Positions 60,202 through 64,000 of a stretch of DNA of 64,000 nt are shown here, piece by piece. The notes beneath the pieces were generated by a model. It worked only from the letters and a program-made list of their open reading frames with translations. It was not told the origin of the DNA and made no database searches. The stretch comes from Dyella_B sp036746095 (GTDB lineage Bacteria > Pseudomonadota > Gammaproteobacteria > Xanthomonadales > Rhodanobacteraceae). The stretch spans positions 1 through 64,000 of the forward strand of contig NZ_DAIOEU010000004.1 in assembly GCF_036746095.1 (NCBI RefSeq). Reading direction: 5' to 3'. The stretch's first letter is position 1; each line of letters opens with the position of its first letter. Both the position numbers and the translations under genes were made by a program.

Positions 60202-63200
60202 ATGTTGGGTCTGGTTCGCATCGCACTCGCGCGCCCTTACACCTTCGTCGTCCTCGCGTTGTTCATCCTGATCGTCGGTCCACTGGCGGCGCTGCGTACG
60301 CCTACCGACATCTTCCCGAACATCGGCATCCCGGTAATCAGCGTGGTGTGGACGTACAACGGCCTTTCGCCCAGTGCGATGTCCGGTCGCGTGATCTACT
60401 ACTACGAGCGCTCGCTCACCTCTACCGTCAGCGATATCCAGCACATGGAATCGCAATCGCTGCCCGGCATCGGCGTGGTAAAGATTTTCTTCCAGCCAGG
60501 CGTGGATATCCGCACTGCCACCGCGCAGGTCACCTCGATCTCGCAGACCGTGCTCAAGCAGATGCCGCCGGGCATCACGCCCCCCCAGATCATCAACTAC
60601 AACGCGTCCACCGTGCCGGTGCTGCAGCTAGCGTTGTCCAGTACCAAACTGGGCGAACAGACGATTCGCGACCTGGGTCAGAATTTCCTGCGTCCTACGC
60701 TGATTTCCGTAGCGGGCACAGCCATTCCCACACCGTATGGCGGCAAGCAGCGGCAAGTGATGCTTGATCTCGATCCGCAGGCGCTCGCAGCGAAGGGGTT
60801 GTCGGCGCAGGACGTCGGTACCGCGCTGGCCGCGCAGAACCAGATCGTGCCGGTCGGTGACATCAAAATCGGCAGCGACCAATACACCGTCGAGCTCAAC
60901 GACAGCCCGACCGCCATCCAGGAACTCAACAACCTGCCGATCAAGACCGTCGATGGCGCCACCATCACCATCGGCCAGGTGGCACACGTACGCGATGGCT
61001 CGCCGCCGCAGAACAACGTGGTGCGCGTCGATGGCCATCGCGCGGTGCTGATGCCGATCCTGAAAGGCGGTAACGTATCGACGCTGGACGTGGTAGCCGG
61101 CATCAAGAAGCTGCTGCCGCTCGCCGAGGAAACCTTGCCGCCCTCGCTGAAAGTGAAGCTGCTCGGCGATCAATCGATCTTCGTGCGCAGTGCGATCGCA
61201 TCGGTGGCACGCGAGGGCATCATCGCGGCACTGCTGACGTCGGTGATGATCCTGATCTTCCTCGGCAGCTGGCGTTCCACCGTGATCATCGCGGTGTCGA
61301 TCCCGCTGGCCGTGCTGTCGGCCATCGCGCTGCTCGCCGCCTTCGGTCAAACCCTCAACGTGATGACGCTGGGCGGTCTCGCGCTCGCGGTGGGCATCCT
61401 GGTGGACGATGCGACGGTCACCATCGAGAACATCAACTGGCACCTGGAGCAAGGCAAGGACGTGCATACGTCGATCATGGACGGCGCCAGGCAGATCGTG
61501 ACGCCGGCCTTTGTTTCGCTGCTGTGCATCTGCATCGTGTTCGTGCCGATGTTCATGCTCAACGGCATTGCCGGCTTCCTGTTCCGGCCGATGGCGCTGG
61601 CGGTGATCTTCGCCATGGCATCGTCGTTCGTACTGTCGCGCACGCTGGTGCCGACCATGGCGATGTATCTGCTGAAACCGCATGTGATGGAACCGCCGCC
61701 GGGCGATCATCCGGAAGATGCGTACATCAATCATCACGAAGGCGACCAGCATCCGTCGATGAAACGCGGATGGCTGCGCAGCGCACTGGTGCGCTTCCAG
61801 CAGAATTTCGAGCACCGTTTCTCCAGGCTGCGCGATGCTTACTACGGCGCGCTATCGCTGGCGCTGGCGGCACGCCGCCGGTTCGTGGTCGGCTTCCTCG
61901 CCGTGGTGCTGGTGTCGTTTGCACTGGTGCCCTTCCTCGGGCGCGATTTCTTTCCGACCACGGACTCCGAGGCGATCGCCATCCACGTGCGTGCACCCGT
62001 CGGCACCCGCATCGAGGACAGCGCGGCCGAGTTCGATCATGTCGAAGCGGCCATCCGCCGCGTGATTGCGCCGGATCAGCTCGACAGCATCATCGACAAC
62101 ATAGGCCTGCCGCTCAGCGGTACCAACATGGTCTACAACAACAGCGGGACCATCGGTCCGCAGGACGGCGACATCCAGGTGCTGTTGAAGGAAGGCCATG
62201 CACCGAGCGCGCAGTACGTGAAGACCTTGCGTGCGGTGCTGCCGCGCGAATTCCCCGGCACCACGTTCGCGTTCCTGCCGGCCGACATGGTCAGCCAGAT
62301 CCTCAACTTCGGTGCACCCGCACCGCTGGACGTGAAGATTTCCGGCCGCAACAACGCCGCCAACGAAGCATATGCAATTCAACTGCTGCGCAAGATGCGC
62401 GAAATTCCGGGCATCGCCGACGTCCGCTTGCAGCAGTCGACCGGTGCGCCGCAATTGAACGTGGACGTGGACCGCGTGCGCGCCGACGAGTTGGGCATCA
62501 CCGAGCATGACGTCACCAACAGCATGGTCGCCTCGCTGGCTGGCAGTCTGCAGGTGGCGCCGGTGTTCTGGCTCAATCCCAGAAACGGCGTGTCCTACGC
62601 GGTGGTGGCGCAAACGCCGCAATACCGCATCGATTCGCTGGCCCAGCTGCAAAGCCTGCCGGTTACTTCCTCGGCGACCGGCGCGCACCAGATCCTTGGC
62701 GCGTTGGCGACGATCAAGCGCACGGCCAGCCCAGCGGTGGTAACCCACTACAACATCGCGCCCTCGTTCGACATCTATGCAGCCGTGCAGGGGCGCGATC
62801 TTGGCGCGGTCTCCCGCGCCATCCAGAACGTGCTGAATGCGGAAGCGAAGAACCGGCCCAAAGGTTCCATCGTGCAATTGCTCGGCCAGGTCACCGCCAT
62901 GAACACGGCGTTCTCCGGCCTGCTGTTCGGCCTGCTCGGCGCGATCGTGCTGATCTACATGTTGATCGTGGTGAACTTCCAATCCTGGCTCGATCCGTTC
63001 GTGATCATCACCGCGTTGCCCGCGGCGTTGGCCGGCATCGTGTGGATACTGTTCATCACGCACACCACGCTGTCGGTGCCTGCGCTCACCGGTGCGATCA
63101 TGTGCATGGGCGTGGCGACGGCCAACTCGATCCTGGTGGTGAGCTTCGCGCGCGAACGCCTGGCCGAACATGGCGATGCGATGAAGGCTGCGCTGGAAGC

Positions 63201-63438
63201 GGGCTTCACGCGCTTCCGCCCGGTGTGCATGACGGCGCTGGCGATGATCATCGGCATGCTGCCGATGGCGCTCACGCAAGAGCAGAACTCGCCGCTGGGC
63301 CGCGCCGTGATCGGCGGCCTGTTGTTTGCTACTTGCGCCACCCTGCTGTTCGTGCCCGTGGTCTTCAGCATGGTGCATGGGCGCGAGCAAGGCGCTACGG
63401 ATTTGAACTCTGTTCCGGGAATTCCCCATGTCGCATAA
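60202..63438 (+). CDS. RND efflux transporter permease (HAE1/AcrB-like)
   Basis: A 1078-residue inner-membrane RND pump. It shows the typical two-fold repeat: helix 1 (PYTFVVLALFILIVGPLAAL), a large porter domain, and helices 2-6 with the proton-relay pair in ILVDDATVTIENI. The same pattern then repeats (ALAARRRFVVGFLAVVLVSFALVPFLG...). A charged stretch between the halves (PPPGDHPEDAYINHHEGDQHP) is longer than in AcrB. The substrate is unknown. GGAAG precedes ATG 60202. The stop overlaps the adaptor gene by 11 bp; the order permease-adaptor is the reverse of acrAB. Confidence 0.93.
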   Translation: MLGLVRIALARPYTFVVLALFILIVGPLAALRTPTDIFPNIGIPVISVVWTYNGLSPSAMSGRVIYYYERSLTSTVSDIQHMESQSLPGIGVVKIFFQPGVDIRTATAQVTSISQTVLKQMPPGITPPQIINYNASTVPVLQLALSSTKLGEQTIRDLGQNFLRPTLISVAGTAIPTPYGGKQRQVMLDLDPQALAAKGLSAQDVGTALAAQNQIVPVGDIKIGSDQYTVELNDSPTAIQELNNLPIKTVDGATITIGQVAHVRDGSPPQNNVVRVDGHRAVLMPILKGGNVSTLDVVAGIKKLLPLAEETLPPSLKVKLLGDQSIFVRSAIASVAREGIIAALLTSVMILIFLGSWRSTVIIAVSIPLAVLSAIALLAAFGQTLNVMTLGGLALAVGILVDDATVTIENINWHLEQGKDVHTSIMDGARQIVTPAFVSLLCICIVFVPMFMLNGIAGFLFRPMALAVIFAMASSFVLSRTLVPTMAMYLLKPHVMEPPPGDHPEDAYINHHEGDQHPSMKRGWLRSALVRFQQNFEHRFSRLRDAYYGALSLALAARRRFVVGFLAVVLVSFALVPFLGRDFFPTTDSEAIAIHVRAPVGTRIEDSAAEFDHVEAAIRRVIAPDQLDSIIDNIGLPLSGTNMVYNNSGTIGPQDGDIQVLLKEGHAPSAQYVKTLRAVLPREFPGTTFAFLPADMVSQILNFGAPAPLDVKISGRNNAANEAYAIQLLRKMREIPGIADVRLQQSTGAPQLNVDVDRVRADELGITEHDVTNSMVASLAGSLQVAPVFWLNPRNGVSYAVVAQTPQYRIDSLAQLQSLPVTSSATGAHQILGALATIKRTASPAVVTHYNIAPSFDIYAAVQGRDLGAVSRAIQNVLNAEAKNRPKGSIVQLLGQVTAMNTAFSGLLFGLLGAIVLIYMLIVVNFQSWLDPFVIITALPAALAGIVWILFITHTTLSVPALTGAIMCMGVATANSILVVSFARERLAEHGDAMKAALEAGFTRFRPVCMTALAMIIGMLPMALTQEQNSPLGRAVIGGLLFATCATLLFVPVVFSMVHGREQGATDLNSVPGIPHVA

Positions 63439-64000
63439 CCCTGCCTCCGTACAAGTCGCGCAGAAACCTCAGCACCTGAAGGCTATCGGCATCGGTGGCG
63501 GTGTGCTCGCGGCGCTGGTGGTCGCACTTGGCCTGGGCATCCGTTTTCATCAGCATCACGAATTGGTGCAGTGGACCGATGCGCAGCTCATCCCCAGTGT
63601 TCGCGTCGTGTCCGCGGCCGATCCTGCCAAAAATCACCTCATCACGCTGCCAGGCCATTTGCAGGCCTGGGATAGCGCGCCGATCCATGCGCGCGTCGGC
63701 GGCTATCTGAAAGCCTGGTACAAGGACATCGGCGACAAAGTGAAGGCCGGCGACGTGCTTGCCGTGATCGATACGCCGGAACTCGACCAACAGCTTGAAC
63801 AGGCCAGGGCGGTGCTGACCAAGGCGCAAGCCGATGCCAACCTGGCCAATATCACTTCCAGGCGCTGGCAGCATTTGCTTGGCTCGGATTCGGTCTCCAA
63901 GCAGGAGGCGGATGAAAAGGTCGGCGAAGCCGCGGCTGCGCAGGCCACGGTCCTGGCAGCGAAGGCCGACGTGGATCGCCTGCAGGCACTGGAGTCGTTC
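63428..64000 (+). CDS. RND periplasmic adaptor subunit (partial, runs off window)
   Basis: Open to the right edge (191 codons seen). An N-terminal membrane anchor (IGIGGGVLAALVVALGLGIRF) is followed by the biotinyl-lipoyl-like domain HARVGGYLKAWYKDIGDKVKAGDVLAVIDTPELDQQ and the beginning of the alpha-helical hairpin (QLEQARAVLTKAQADANLANITSRRWQ). It is the membrane-fusion partner of the pump just upstream, with which it overlaps by 11 bp. An outer-membrane channel gene may follow outside the window. Confidence 0.92.
   Translation, partial: MSHNPASVQVAQKPQHLKAIGIGGGVLAALVVALGLGIRFHQHHELVQWTDAQLIPSVRVVSAADPAKNHLITLPGHLQAWDSAPIHARVGGYLKAWYKDIGDKVKAGDVLAVIDTPELDQQLEQARAVLTKAQADANLANITSRRWQHLLGSDSVSKQEADEKVGEAAAAQATVLAAKADVDRLQALESF

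Noticed and set aside
1..64000. Search for tRNA, rRNA, riboswitch, integrase, transposase and phage genes
   Set aside because: None could be recognised by reading; tRNA absence should be confirmed with a covariance-model search.

Overview
This GC-rich window looks like chromosome of a gammaproteobacterium of the order Xanthomonadales (Lysobacterales), most likely family Rhodanobacteraceae (Dyella/Frateuria/Luteibacter type). That placement is an inference. It rests on the hopanoid plus mevalonate genes, the carbohydrate-scavenging TonB locus, the rhlB/trxA-rho and ftsEX-rpoH neighbourhoods, and many short palindromic intergenic repeats. No rRNA, tRNA, CRISPR array, insertion sequence or phage gene was recognised.

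Region 1 (1-14.1 kb) is an isoprenoid/hopanoid island. On the minus strand, hpnI-hpnJ-hpnK-hpnL and a putative diiron ferritin-like protein form a tight operon for bacteriohopane side-chain (cyclitol ether) synthesis. Running the other way are a DUF2147 protein, mvaD, a phosphomevalonate kinase, an HMG-CoA reductase fused to mevalonate kinase, idi, hpnH and hpnB. The island therefore contains the steps from HMG-CoA to IPP/DMAPP and several late hopanoid steps. HMG-CoA synthase, squalene synthesis genes and squalene-hopene cyclase are not in the window.

Region 2 (14.1-39.8 kb) handles plant-type arabinose/galactose polymers. It has a LysR regulator, a GH51 arabinofuranosidase, two aldose 1-epimerases, two sialidase-fold propeller enzymes, a clan-A glycoside hydrolase, a TonB receptor and a sugar/H+ symporter. 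It also holds an oxidative galactose (De Ley-Doudoroff) operon: FadR-type regulator, dgoK, dgoA, dgoD, sugar dehydrogenase and lactonase, with five 4-bp stop/start overlaps. A second, paralogous FadR-type regulator closes the region. An M3 metallopeptidase lipoprotein and a HipA-like YjjJ kinase sit inside it.

Region 3 (40-48.7 kb) has an AraC regulator, a bufferin-type RiPP cassette (Cys-rich precursor bufA, MNIO enzyme bufB, partner bufC, divergent doxX), a LysE/ArgO exporter, glutamate-cysteine ligase, a TctDE-like two-component system and phnA.

Region 4 (48.7-64 kb) is mostly housekeeping: rho (with a long disordered N-terminal extension), trxA, rhlB, ftsE, ftsX, a tandem-receiver regulator with one degenerate receiver, ung, and rpoH preceded by a perfect CIRCE operator. 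A second two-component system and an RND efflux operon follow, and the RND adaptor gene runs off the right end. Several start codons are TTG or GTG, supported by well-placed Shine-Dalgarno sequences.
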